Shown here piece by piece: positions 17,073-25,905 of a stretch of DNA of 64,000 nucleotides. The position numbers and the translations under genes were made by a program. The notes under the pieces were generated by a model. The model searched no databases. It was not told the DNA's origin and worked only from the letters and a program-made list of their open reading frames with translations. The DNA lies in the NCBI RefSeq assembly GCF_001854245.1, contig NZ_CP015381.1:3011001-3075000 (forward strand), read 5' to 3'. How positions within the stretch are numbered: position 1 is the stretch's first letter; each line of letters begins with the position of its first letter. The stretch comes from Desulfococcus multivorans. GTDB taxonomy: Bacteria; Desulfobacterota; Desulfobacteria; Desulfobacterales; Desulfococcaceae.

Positions 17073-17161
17073 ACTCAACTTTCGATTTTCACAGGTCGGT
17101 GCCGGGAGGATACGGCCCGTGCCCCGCTATCCGGCCACCGTCATAAATATCGAAAGTTGAA
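17073..17161. repeat. MITE-like element, family A, short form
   Basis: This 89-bp element starts actcaactttcgattttcac, carries ggtgccgggaggatacggcccg and ends atatcgaaagttga. Like the copy at 3426 it lacks the long central stem. It is separated by only 10 T/A-rich bases from a long-form copy in the same orientation. Confidence 0.85.
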
Positions 17162-17171
17162 TTTTTTAATA

Positions 17172-17412
17172 ACTCAACTTTCGACTTAGATAGGCCGGTG
17201 CCGGGAGGCTACGGCCCGCGCCCCACGCGGTTTCGTTCAAGTGCCGCTAAAGCTTGCTCCGGGCGGCCCGGAAACTCGCTTGCGCTCAAACAGTCCGGGC
17301 CGCTGATCCTCCGCGGCGCTTAAGCGGCACTAAAACTCACCGCTCAAGGGGCTCGGGCCGTAGCCTCCCGGCACCTCTTTCCGGTCACCATCATGAAAGT
17401 CGAAAGTTGAGT
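17172..17412. repeat. MITE-like element, family A, long form
   Basis: This 241-bp element is almost entirely a nested inverted repeat. The outer ends are actcaactttcgactt and aagtcgaaagttgagt. Next inward are ggtgccgggaggctacggccc and its exact complement near 17355-17375. Further inward are agtgccgct/agcggcact and gcggcccgga/tccgggccgc. The transcript could fold into one long hairpin. The copy at 56121 is about 85-90% alike by eye. Confidence 0.92.
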
Positions 17413-17649
17413 TGATAAACGATAAGCGATTTTTGGGAAAAAAGCAATATGTGATTGATCTAAATTCGTCCGAGACCTGAAGGATTGCCGTCGAACGGCC
17501 GAAGATCCTGATCCTGAAGGCATCAAAACCCCCCGGGATTCGCTCGCTGTTGACACCCGCCGTCCCTTTTCTTAGAATATGAAACAAAAACCGGAATGAT
17601 CCAGGATAAACGATTCCGATCCATACGACTTATTCAATGGAGGTTCACA

Positions 17650-19281
17650 ATGGATGACACCAGAGACATGGACGATCCGCAGGAGACCATGAGCGAAGCG
17701 GCGTTTCTGGCGCAGTTGCGGGCAGCCTTTTCGCAGATGCCCAACGATATTCCGATCTACATGTTCGTCAGCCGCGCACGAGATGATGTCTTTGCGCAGA
17801 CCAACCGTCAGATCGTCCGGATTTTCCGGGAGCTCACATCCAAGATCACCTTTCGCGAATACCCTCTTGATCACGACCTCGCACGGAAATGGAACGTCAC
17901 CCATTCCCCTACGCTGTTGATCGCGCCGGATCGATACGCCATTCGATGGCTCGGCGCCCCCATGGGTGAAGAAGGGCGAATCTTTCTGGAAACCATGATG
18001 ATGGTCGGCATGGGCAAGAGTCACCTCAACGCGGAATCGAAAAACGTCCTGCAGAAAATCGACTCCCCCAGAGCCGTCAAGATCTTTGTCAGTCCGACCT
18101 GCCCCTACTGCCCTCAGCAGGCACTGAACGGGATTCAGGCGGCAATTGAACGCCCCGATCTCATATCTCTCGAGATCGTGGATATCCAGGCAAACCCGGG
18201 TCTGGCGGACCAGTATTCAGCACACAGCGTTCCCCAGACCTTTGCCAACGAGGTTCTGATCGGCATGGGAGCCCAATCCCAGGAACTCTTCTGCGCCTCC
18301 CTCAAGAAGCTGGAGCCCCAATCGGTCTTCATTCCGGAGGTGGACGCCGAGCTGGTGGAAAACGATGTGGTGATCGTGGGCGGCGGCCCTGCCGGCCTCA
18401 CAGCGGGCATTTATGCCGTCCGCAGCGGCCTCAAAACAGCCATTATCGAGCGGGACGCCCTTGGCGGCCAGGTGGCGACCACGCCCATCGTCGAAAACTA
18501 CACCGGCTTCAGCCAGGTCGGGGGGAAAAACCTGGTGGACATCATGGTCAGCCACGCCCTCCAGTACACCCAGATCTTCCAGGGCGAGGCGGTACTGGAC
18601 ATCACGCCGGGAAACCCCATGGTCGTCCAGACCAGCCGCCGTAAGTTTCACACCCGCGCCGTGCTCCTGGCCACCGGCGCCTCCCACAAACATCTGGGGA
18701 TTCCAGGCGAAGCACGATTTGCCGGAAAAGGGGTGAGCTACTGCAGCACCTGCGACGGTCCCCTTTTTGTCGGCAAGAACGTCATCATGGTGGGGGGCGG
18801 AAACAGCGCCGTCACCGAGGCCCTTCATCTCCACCACATGGGCGTCAAGGTTACCCTCGTCCATCGTCGGGATGCCTTGAGGGCCCAGGACGTTCTCGTC
18901 GGCCACCTCAAGTCGGCAGGCATCCCCATTCTCTGGAACACCGAGGTTAAAGAGATCCTGGGGAAAAAATCGGTGGAGGCGGCACTGCTGATCAACAACC
19001 AGACCGGCGAAACCACGACCTTGCCCGTCAAAGGGGTTTTTCTGGCCATCGGATACCAGCCGGCCGTCGATCTGGCGAAAAAGATCGGGGTCGAATTGAC
19101 GGCGGAAGGCTACATCCGACACGACCGGCACCGCACCAACGTTCCCGGGGTGTACTCCGCGGGGGATGTGGAGGGCGGCTATAAACAGATCGTCACCGCT
19201 TCGGGCCAGGGCGCCGAATCCGCCATGGCCATATTCGAGGATCTCATCAACCCTTACTGGCAGACCCGAAAAGAGATCTGA
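17650..19281 (+). CDS. protein disulfide oxidoreductase-thioredoxin reductase fusion (AhpF-like)
   Basis: This 543-residue protein has an N-terminal tandem thioredoxin-fold region (about 10-225) with a CPYC active site at 151-154. A linker and a full flavin pyridine-nucleotide reductase domain follow: FAD GGGPAGLTAG, redox-active CSTC at 365-368, NAD(P)H motif VGGGNSAVTEA and C-terminal YSAGDVEGG. The layout resembles AhpF, which reduces AhpC, but no ahpC is adjacent. It may serve as a general NAD(P)H-dependent disulfide reductase. ATG 17650 is preceded by GGAGG at 6 bases. The yggS-like gene follows after 35 bases. Confidence 0.93.
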   Translation: MDDTRDMDDPQETMSEAAFLAQLRAAFSQMPNDIPIYMFVSRARDDVFAQTNRQIVRIFRELTSKITFREYPLDHDLARKWNVTHSPTLLIAPDRYAIRWLGAPMGEEGRIFLETMMMVGMGKSHLNAESKNVLQKIDSPRAVKIFVSPTCPYCPQQALNGIQAAIERPDLISLEIVDIQANPGLADQYSAHSVPQTFANEVLIGMGAQSQELFCASLKKLEPQSVFIPEVDAELVENDVVIVGGGPAGLTAGIYAVRSGLKTAIIERDALGGQVATTPIVENYTGFSQVGGKNLVDIMVSHALQYTQIFQGEAVLDITPGNPMVVQTSRRKFHTRAVLLATGASHKHLGIPGEARFAGKGVSYCSTCDGPLFVGKNVIMVGGGNSAVTEALHLHHMGVKVTLVHRRDALRAQDVLVGHLKSAGIPILWNTEVKEILGKKSVEAALLINNQTGETTTLPVKGVFLAIGYQPAVDLAKKIGVELTAEGYIRHDRHRTNVPGVYSAGDVEGGYKQIVTASGQGAESAMAIFEDLINPYWQTRKEI

Positions 19282-19316
19282 CGGAACGCCGGAACACACA
19301 ACGGACGGAATCCGAA

Positions 19317-19991
19317 ATGAGCATCCAATCCACCTATAGAGAAATCCGGAAAACGGTGCCGGCAGACGTCGACATCTTGCTGGCATGCAAAACGCGAACC
19401 CCCGAGGAAGTGCTGGCGGCGATCGACGCCGGCGCTACGGATTTGGGGCACAACTACGTCCAGGAAGCCGAAAGCATGGCGGCGGCTCTGGGCGAGCGGA
19501 GCGGGGCCGTTCGGTGGCATATGATCGGCCCCCTCCAGAAAAACAAGATCAACAAGGCCCTGCGATTGTTCGACGTGATCCAAACCGTCCACTCCTTCAA
19601 GCAGGCTCAGGAGATCCAGAAGCGGGCCGAGGCGGTGGGAAAGCATCTTACGGTCTACATCGAGGTCAACATCGGCGAGGAATCCGCAAAATCAGGCGTC
19701 CCACCCGAACAGGAGGTCCTGGAAAAACTGGCGCGGGAAATTTCAGGATTGAAGAATCTTCGTCTCGAAGGGCTCATGACCATGGGGCCTTTTTATGACG
19801 ACCCCGAGGCCATACGCCCCTATTTTCGAAAAACCCGCCAGATCTTCGATCACATCCGCTCCCTGAAAGTGCCCGGGCTCGATCTTACGGTTCTCTCCAT
19901 GGGCATGTCGGACTCCTATCGGGTGGCCATCGAGGAAGGCAGCACCATGATCCGTCTGGGGACGATCGTCTTCGGGCCTCGACAGACCTGA
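19317..19991 (+). CDS. YggS/PROSC family PLP homeostasis protein
   Basis: This 224-residue protein is the TIM-barrel, alanine-racemase-like PLP-binding family. Lys25 in DILLACKTRTPEEV is the expected Schiff-base lysine. HNYVQEAESM, WHMIGPLQKNK, EVNIGEESAKSG and LSMGMSDSYRVAIEEGSTMIRLG are hallmark segments. The protein buffers free pyridoxal phosphate and affects amino-acid and keto-acid pools. It follows the thioredoxin reductase gene at 35 bases on the same strand and converges with the RND efflux operon. Confidence 0.95.
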   Translation: MSIQSTYREIRKTVPADVDILLACKTRTPEEVLAAIDAGATDLGHNYVQEAESMAAALGERSGAVRWHMIGPLQKNKINKALRLFDVIQTVHSFKQAQEIQKRAEAVGKHLTVYIEVNIGEESAKSGVPPEQEVLEKLAREISGLKNLRLEGLMTMGPFYDDPEAIRPYFRKTRQIFDHIRSLKVPGLDLTVLSMGMSDSYRVAIEEGSTMIRLGTIVFGPRQT

Positions 19992-20018
19992 CGAAAGGTC
20001 GCCCTGCGCGTTGGGCCG

Positions 20019-23000
20019 CTATCCTTCATAGCGCTTGCGGTAAACGGCGAAATAAGTGACCGGGATCACCACCAGGGTAAAGAGCGTCGAGGCGAACAAC
20101 CCGAAAATGAGCGTCCACGCCAGACCTGAAAAGATGGGGTCGAGGGTGATGGGCCAAGCGCCCATGGCCGTGGTGGCCGCCGTCAACAGAATGGGCCGCA
20201 TGCGGACGGCCCCGCTCTCGAGAATGGCCTCCCGAAACCTCAGGCCCTGCTTCAGAGCTTCCTGGATGAACTCGATGAGCACCAGGGAATTCCGAATAAC
20301 GATCCCGCCGAGGGCGATCATCCCGATCATGCCGGTGGCGGTAAAAAACACGGGGTCGGCAAACCCCCCGACAGACTCGGCCGCAACCAGATTGAGGAGC
20401 CAGAATCCCGGCATGGCGCCGATGAGGGTAAGGGGAATCGCCATCATGATCAACAGCGGCATGAAAAAGGAATGGGTCTGGATGATGAGAAGAATATAGA
20501 TCCCCATCAAAGCTGCGGCAAAAGCGATGCCCATGTCCCGGAAGACCCGAAGGGTGATCTGCCATTCCCCTTCACCGGCCCAATCGACCCGGGTTCCCGG
20601 GGGCATCGGATCCTTCTCAAGCTTTTTCTGCATGTCCAGGATCGCTTCGCCCGGGGCTCGCCCCGCCATTTCAGCAATCACGAAGACCACCGGCTCCAGA
20701 TTCTTGTGATAGATGGGCTGGGTCTCCACGGCCTGGGTGATGATGACCAGCTCGGCCAGAGGGACCATCGTCCCGGACGCCGTTTTGATGGGGATCTGAC
20801 TGAGTCCCGCGACGCCGGACCGTTTGGCCCGCGGCAGGATGATCCTCACCAGGAGCGGCTGCCGTTCGTCTGGAACGTGGACCGTCGCCGGCGTCGCCCC
20901 TTCAAGAGCGATTCTCAGGGTCTGGACCACCGCATCGGCGCCAACCCCGTGCAGGGCCGACTTTTCCTTGTCGATGGCAAAATCGATCCGGGGACGTTCA
21001 GCCTCGGTCATGTCGTCGATATCCACCACAAACGGCTCCGTCTCCATGATCTTTTGAAGATGCCGCCCCCCTTCGATAAGCCGCTCATAAGAGACACCGG
21101 GGTCACCGTAAATTTCAGCGGTAACGGTGGCGAGCACCGGCGGTCCCGGCGGCATTTCGACCAGCTTGACGGACGCCCCGTATTCCGCTGCGACGGCGGT
21201 AAGATCCTTTCTCAGGCGAAGCAGAATGGCGTGGCTCTGCATCTTCCGATCGTCCTTGTGTCGAAGATTGACCCGAATGTCGGCCATGTCGGCACCGGTC
21301 CTCAAATAATAATGACGGACCAATCCGTTGAAGTCGATGGGGGAGGATATTCCCACATAAGAGATGAAGGTCGTCACTTCCGGAACGGTTTCGAGGTAGT
21401 CTTCATAGGCCCGGACCACTTCACGGGTGGTTTCCAGGGTCGTACCTTCGGGCATGTCCACAACGATTTGAAATTCGTTCTTGTTGTCGAAAGGCAGCAT
21501 TTTGAGGGGCACCATCCGGAAGATCACGAGCAGCACGGGTAGGGCCATAAGCGCGGTGATCCCCGCCGCCAGCAGCCATCGGTGGGCCCGGGAGTCGAGA
21601 AATGGCGCGACGACGGCGCGGTATATTCCCGCAATACGCCCGGTCTTTCCGGGGGCATCCGATTTTTCAGCCGTCCGTCGGTCCGCCTTGTTTCGAAGGA
21701 GGATGTAGGTGAACCAGGGAACGATGGTGACGGCGCACAAGGTCGAAAAGATGACGGTGATGGGTACGTTGGCGGCCATGGGGGCCATATAGGGGCCCAT
21801 CATGCCCGTAATGAAAAAGAGGGGGGTGAAGCTGACGATGATGGCCAGCGTCGACATGATCACCGGCGGCAGCACCTCGTTCACCCCAAACAGCACGGCA
21901 TCGACAGGCCGTCTTTTGCCCGCGAACATGTGGCGCTGAATGTTGTCGACATTGGTGATGGGATCGTCAACCACCAGCCCCAGAGACAGGATCAAGGCAA
22001 ACAAGGTCACACGGTTGATGGTATATCCCAGCAGAAAATTGACGAACAGGGCCAGGGAAAAGCTGATGGGTACCGCCAGAGCGACCACCAGCGCCTCCCG
22101 CCATCCCAGGGTGATCACCAGGAGGACCACGACGGTGAGGATGGCCCCCCCCAGATTGGCCAGAAGTTCATTGACCTTCTCCTGGGCCGTCTCTCCATAG
22201 TTTCGGGTGACCACCACCGCTACGTCCGCGGGTATGACATCCTGTTTCAGGGTTTCAAGACGGGCGAGAACGTTTTCGGCAACGACCACCGCGTTGGTTC
22301 CCCGTTTTTTGGCCAGTGCCAGAGTGACTGCCGGACGTGTCCCTGAAGACTCCCGAGGATCATTTTCCGCGCGCCAGGCGTCCGAGAATCCAATATGGGT
22401 GTAACCGGATACCTCTTCGGGTCCGTCGGCCACAGCCGCGATATCCCGAAGATAGACAGGCCGGTTTTCTTGGACGCCCACCATCAGCGTCGCCACCTCC
22501 TCGGCGGATCGGAGGAATGCGTTGGCGCCGACGCTGAACTCCCGGTTGAACCGTGAAAATCGCCCGTCGATGAGCGATACATCGGCCCCCGACAGGACCC
22601 GCTGGACATCGAGAAGGGAGATGCCCAATCCCGCCATCCGCTCGGGGGACAACGCCACTCGGATTTCACGACGACGCCCGCCCTTTATCTCGGTTCGGGA
22701 GATATCTTCCACTTCAGACAGGCGGGCCAGCACCTCTTCTCCGATGCGACGGAGTTGGTAGTCGTCGTAACGGTCGGAATATAGCGTCAGGTTGAGGATG
22801 GGAACGTCGTCGATCTCGATCGGCTTGATCACCCAGCCTTGAACAATGGGCGGGGCCTGGTCGATATTCATCATGATCTTGTTGTGAAGCTTGACCAGGG
22901 AAGCCTCGCGATCCTCTCCGACAAAAAATCGCACCGTAACCAGCGCCATGTCCCGGCGAGCGATGGAATAGACATATTCGACCCCGTCAATCTGCCAGAG

Positions 23001-23243
23001 CAGCCGTTCGAGGGGGGTTGCCACCAGCTTTTCGATTTCCCGGGGATCGGCACCCGGCGCCTGGACATAAACGTCGGCCAGGGGCACCACAATCTGAGGT
23101 TCCTCTTCCCTCGGCGTGATCAATACGGCGGCAACGCCCATACAGGCGGCGGTGATAATGAGAATAATCGAAAGATGTGAGGTCAGAAATTCATGCACGA
23201 TACCCGATATGATCCCTGAGGGTCGCTCCAGGCTGTCTGCCAT
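20019..23243 (-). CDS. RND family efflux transporter permease
   Basis: This 1074-residue inner-membrane pump has 12 predicted helices and two large periplasmic loops, the usual AcrB/CzcA size. The helix 4 segment LSLGLVVDDPITNVDNIQRH carries the paired acidic residues of the proton relay. The N-terminal amphipathic helix is followed by SHLSIILIITAACMGVAAVL. It is the last gene of a TolC, adaptor, pump operon, and its ATG overlaps the adaptor stop (TAATG). The sequence resembles the broad multidrug/uncharacterised HAE-like branch rather than a recognised metal exporter. The substrate is unknown. Confidence 0.94.
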   Translation of the reverse strand: MADSLERPSGIISGIVHEFLTSHLSIILIITAACMGVAAVLITPREEEPQIVVPLADVYVQAPGADPREIEKLVATPLERLLWQIDGVEYVYSIARRDMALVTVRFFVGEDREASLVKLHNKIMMNIDQAPPIVQGWVIKPIEIDDVPILNLTLYSDRYDDYQLRRIGEEVLARLSEVEDISRTEIKGGRRREIRVALSPERMAGLGISLLDVQRVLSGADVSLIDGRFSRFNREFSVGANAFLRSAEEVATLMVGVQENRPVYLRDIAAVADGPEEVSGYTHIGFSDAWRAENDPRESSGTRPAVTLALAKKRGTNAVVVAENVLARLETLKQDVIPADVAVVVTRNYGETAQEKVNELLANLGGAILTVVVLLVITLGWREALVVALAVPISFSLALFVNFLLGYTINRVTLFALILSLGLVVDDPITNVDNIQRHMFAGKRRPVDAVLFGVNEVLPPVIMSTLAIIVSFTPLFFITGMMGPYMAPMAANVPITVIFSTLCAVTIVPWFTYILLRNKADRRTAEKSDAPGKTGRIAGIYRAVVAPFLDSRAHRWLLAAGITALMALPVLLVIFRMVPLKMLPFDNKNEFQIVVDMPEGTTLETTREVVRAYEDYLETVPEVTTFISYVGISSPIDFNGLVRHYYLRTGADMADIRVNLRHKDDRKMQSHAILLRLRKDLTAVAAEYGASVKLVEMPPGPPVLATVTAEIYGDPGVSYERLIEGGRHLQKIMETEPFVVDIDDMTEAERPRIDFAIDKEKSALHGVGADAVVQTLRIALEGATPATVHVPDERQPLLVRIILPRAKRSGVAGLSQIPIKTASGTMVPLAELVIITQAVETQPIYHKNLEPVVFVIAEMAGRAPGEAILDMQKKLEKDPMPPGTRVDWAGEGEWQITLRVFRDMGIAFAAALMGIYILLIIQTHSFFMPLLIMMAIPLTLIGAMPGFWLLNLVAAESVGGFADPVFFTATGMIGMIALGGIVIRNSLVLIEFIQEALKQGLRFREAILESGAVRMRPILLTAATTAMGAWPITLDPIFSGLAWTLIFGLFASTLFTLVVIPVTYFAVYRKRYEG

Positions 23244-24343
23244 TATTCATCCCCCCGCAAGCGGAGTATTTCCCCGCCCGACAGGCCGGACAGCACCTCG
23301 ATGCCCCCAGCATGTCGTTCTCCGGTCTGGATATAGCGTGATACCCATGCATCCGCCTCCCGGACCTCCACGATTTCCAGCTGCCCGACCCTTTTCACGG
23401 CGTTTTCGGGAATGACGACGACGCTGTGCACCTCGACGGGAATTCGGAGGCGGCCGAACATTCCGGGGTACAAACCAGGGGCGGCAGGGAGGGATGTCTT
23501 GATCAGGAAGGTTCGGGTCATTGGATCGGCGTAAGGCACGATCTCTTCGACGACGGTATCGAACGATTGGCCTGTGGCGGTGATATACGCCGAAAGACGG
23601 GATCCCGGGGCGACATCGACAATAGCGCCTTCCCTGACATAAGCTTCCATCCTGAGGCGGCGCCCGGTCTGAATGGCGAGGAGGGGCTTTCCCGGCATTG
23701 CGAGGTCGCCGGGTTCCACAAGCCGCCCCAGGATCTCTCCCTCCTCGGGCGCCGTGATGACGGCGTATCCCAACGAAATTTCCGATTCCCGAACGACCGC
23801 CCCGGCCCCCCGGATGCCGGCATCCGCGGCGGCCAGCCCCGCCCTGGCCTGGTGCAGTCCAGCCTCGGCCTGCCGATAAGTCGACTCGGCGGCCTCCAGT
23901 TCCTGGGCCGTGGCGGCTTCAGACCGGAAAAAGCCCCGAATCCGGTTGACCTGGGCCAATGCCTGATTGAAGGCCGCCTCGGCGGCAGCCACCCCCTGGT
24001 GTGCCTGATTTTTTGCCGCAACGGCGCTCTCGAGCGCGGAAATCGCCTGAGCACGTCTGGAAGTCAACGGCCGATTGTCCAGGATGATCAAAACCTGCCC
24101 TTTTTCAACCCTGTCCCCCGGGCGTACCTTTACGTCAAGAACCTCGGCCGTGACTTGGGCCTCGATTTTCGACGCCGTCTTCGGTCGAATGGTCCCCACG
24201 GCTTCATACCAGTCCGTCACGCTCTCCATCACGGCGCGAACCTCGCCGACAGCGTCCCCGCCCACCGCGTTTGACGCCAACGACAGGAAGAGGATCAACG
24301 CCCCGACCAGCGACCGGAAGGAAAGGATTCTGAATGAACTCAT
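23243..24343 (-). CDS. RND efflux periplasmic adaptor subunit
   Basis: This 366-residue membrane fusion protein joins the inner-membrane pump to the TolC-like channel. It has a signal sequence (LVGALILFLSLASNAVGG) and a lipoyl-type half motif (GTIRPKTASKIEAQVTAEV with VRPGDRVEKGQVLIILDNRPL). A long coiled hairpin (about 90-170, rich in Ala and Gln) leads into the second half-lipoyl and beta-barrel domains (APEEGEILGRLVEPGDLAMPGKPL). It starts three bases after the TolC gene stop, and its own stop overlaps the pump start. Confidence 0.94.
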   Translation of the reverse strand: MSSFRILSFRSLVGALILFLSLASNAVGGDAVGEVRAVMESVTDWYEAVGTIRPKTASKIEAQVTAEVLDVKVRPGDRVEKGQVLIILDNRPLTSRRAQAISALESAVAAKNQAHQGVAAAEAAFNQALAQVNRIRGFFRSEAATAQELEAAESTYRQAEAGLHQARAGLAAADAGIRGAGAVVRESEISLGYAVITAPEEGEILGRLVEPGDLAMPGKPLLAIQTGRRLRMEAYVREGAIVDVAPGSRLSAYITATGQSFDTVVEEIVPYADPMTRTFLIKTSLPAAPGLYPGMFGRLRIPVEVHSVVVIPENAVKRVGQLEIVEVREADAWVSRYIQTGERHAGGIEVLSGLSGGEILRLRGDE

Positions 24344-24346
24344 GAC

Positions 24347-25837
24347 TCACCTCGCTTGCAACGGATTGGCATCAGAGGGTTGAGGCCGCTCTTGCCCATT
24401 GACCCAGCAGCCGACGGCTCTGCATACCTCCGCCCTGGCCGTCTCCTGATCATAAAACGCGGCTGCAGCCCGAACGCCCGCTCTGTTCCGGTCAAGTTCG
24501 GCCTCCAGGTACCGGGTGATATTGGCCGCTCCCCCCTCGTACTGCGTCCGGACCAGTTCCAGGGATGCCTCGGCCAAAATTTTGCTTCGCTGAGCGACGA
24601 GGCGCCGCGCCCGAGCCTCGTCGAGATTGAGATAGGCGCTTTTGACCTCACGACGAACGGCGAGGAGGGTTCGATGGTCCTCGGCAAAAGCCTCTGCAAC
24701 CATCGCATCAGCGCGTTTCATGGCGGCCCCGGTGCTGAATCCCGTAAACAGATCCCAGTTGAGCATCACCGCCACCACCCAATTCTTCCGATCCATATCG
24801 TAGGCCATCTTTTCATCGTCGAAATAATAGCGTCCCGTGAGATCCAGGGTGGGCATATAGGTGCTTTGAGCTGCGTCGAGCGCCATCCGGGATCGGACGA
24901 CGGACACCCTTGCCCGTTCAAGTTCCGGCCGGTGAGTGAAACTATACGCCAAACCGGAGGAATAGTCCGAAGGGATGGTCGGTGTATCCATTCCCGCCGC
25001 CTCCAGTCGGACCGACGGCTCGAAGGCGACCCCCATGATGTCGGCCAGATTGACAAGCGCGTTTTGATATCGGCTGTGGCTGCGTACGAGTTCTTCCCGG
25101 GATTCCGCCAGTCGCACCTCCAGGGAAAGGAGATCCGATCGGAGAACGCCGCCGCCCTCGAACCGCGTCTGCATGATTTCCAGCTGTTTCTGGACGGTGG
25201 TCACCGATTCCTCGGCGATCCCGATCAACGCCCTGGCCGCCAGGGCTGTGTAAAACCGGCTGATTACCGCGGCAATCAGGGCATTGTCCACCGCTGCCTG
25301 ATCCAGGAGGGAAATGTTCACGCCGGCATCGGCTATTTGCCGCCCCAGATAATCCCGGCCCCCATTGTAGAGATTCAGACGGGCCTGGAAACCCGTCTCG
25401 AAGTTATCGAGCCTTCCGGGTTCGTTAAAATCCGCGTCGCCGGGAAGCCGGCGCTGATCGATGGTCTTGAAAAGGTAGGCGGACGGGGCATCGGCGGCGG
25501 TATATTCGGTGTAGAACCCCAGATGCGGGTAGAACGCCGCATTCGCCTCCTGAACATCGGCTCCGGCCTTCCGGATCCGGGCTGCGGCGATTTTTTTGTC
25601 GGGACTGTTTTTCAGCGCGATTTCAATGGCATCGGCAAGCGTAACCGGCCGGTCGATGCGGTCGGTCGTCTCCCTCTCGGGATCGGACTGGACGGGGGCA
25701 ACGGACGTGAAGCCGTCAGCATATCCCTTTCGAATCTCATCGTACAGATAGCGTTTTTTCCCGGGAATGCATCCTGAAACCAGGCACAATATCAGAATCA
25801 AGGGTGTCCATCGCCAAAAACCGGAGGCCGCGCGCAT
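24347..25837 (-). CDS. TolC family outer-membrane efflux lipoprotein
   Basis: This 496-residue outer-membrane factor has two repeated helical OEP domains: LADAIEIALKNSPDKKIAAARIRKA opens the first and LAYSFTHRPELERARVSVV the second. A lipobox-like LCLVSGC near residue 22 indicates acylation at that cysteine. I chose ATG 25837 because AAAGGAG precedes it; the longer frame to 25870 would place charged residues ahead of the signal peptide. It is the first gene of the three-gene efflux operon. A repressor gene is not adjacent. Confidence 0.92.
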   Translation of the reverse strand: MRAASGFWRWTPLILILCLVSGCIPGKKRYLYDEIRKGYADGFTSVAPVQSDPERETTDRIDRPVTLADAIEIALKNSPDKKIAAARIRKAGADVQEANAAFYPHLGFYTEYTAADAPSAYLFKTIDQRRLPGDADFNEPGRLDNFETGFQARLNLYNGGRDYLGRQIADAGVNISLLDQAAVDNALIAAVISRFYTALAARALIGIAEESVTTVQKQLEIMQTRFEGGGVLRSDLLSLEVRLAESREELVRSHSRYQNALVNLADIMGVAFEPSVRLEAAGMDTPTIPSDYSSGLAYSFTHRPELERARVSVVRSRMALDAAQSTYMPTLDLTGRYYFDDEKMAYDMDRKNWVVAVMLNWDLFTGFSTGAAMKRADAMVAEAFAEDHRTLLAVRREVKSAYLNLDEARARRLVAQRSKILAEASLELVRTQYEGGAANITRYLEAELDRNRAGVRAAAAFYDQETARAEVCRAVGCWVNGQERPQPSDANPLQAR

Positions 25838-25905
25838 TCCACATCTCCTTTCAGTCTCGGCCGACATCATTCGAAGGTTTGGATTTCAAGCCTTGAGCGT
25901 ATTCG

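Larger units (their letters stand above)
16845..17649. other. 805-base intergenic region with tandem MITE-like elements
   Basis: No supported gene lies here. Bases 16845-17072 show nothing recognisable apart from what must be the Usp promoter. A short and a long family A repeat occupy 17073-17412. The remaining bases to 17649 should contain the promoter of the thioredoxin reductase gene; no clear boxes are visible. Short reading frames here on the minus strand are by-products of the repeat. Confidence 0.7.

Noticed and set aside
17330-17587. Short minus-strand frame downstream of the Usp gene
   Set aside because: Its C-terminal half is the MITE-like element read in reverse; similar peptides occur at the other copies.
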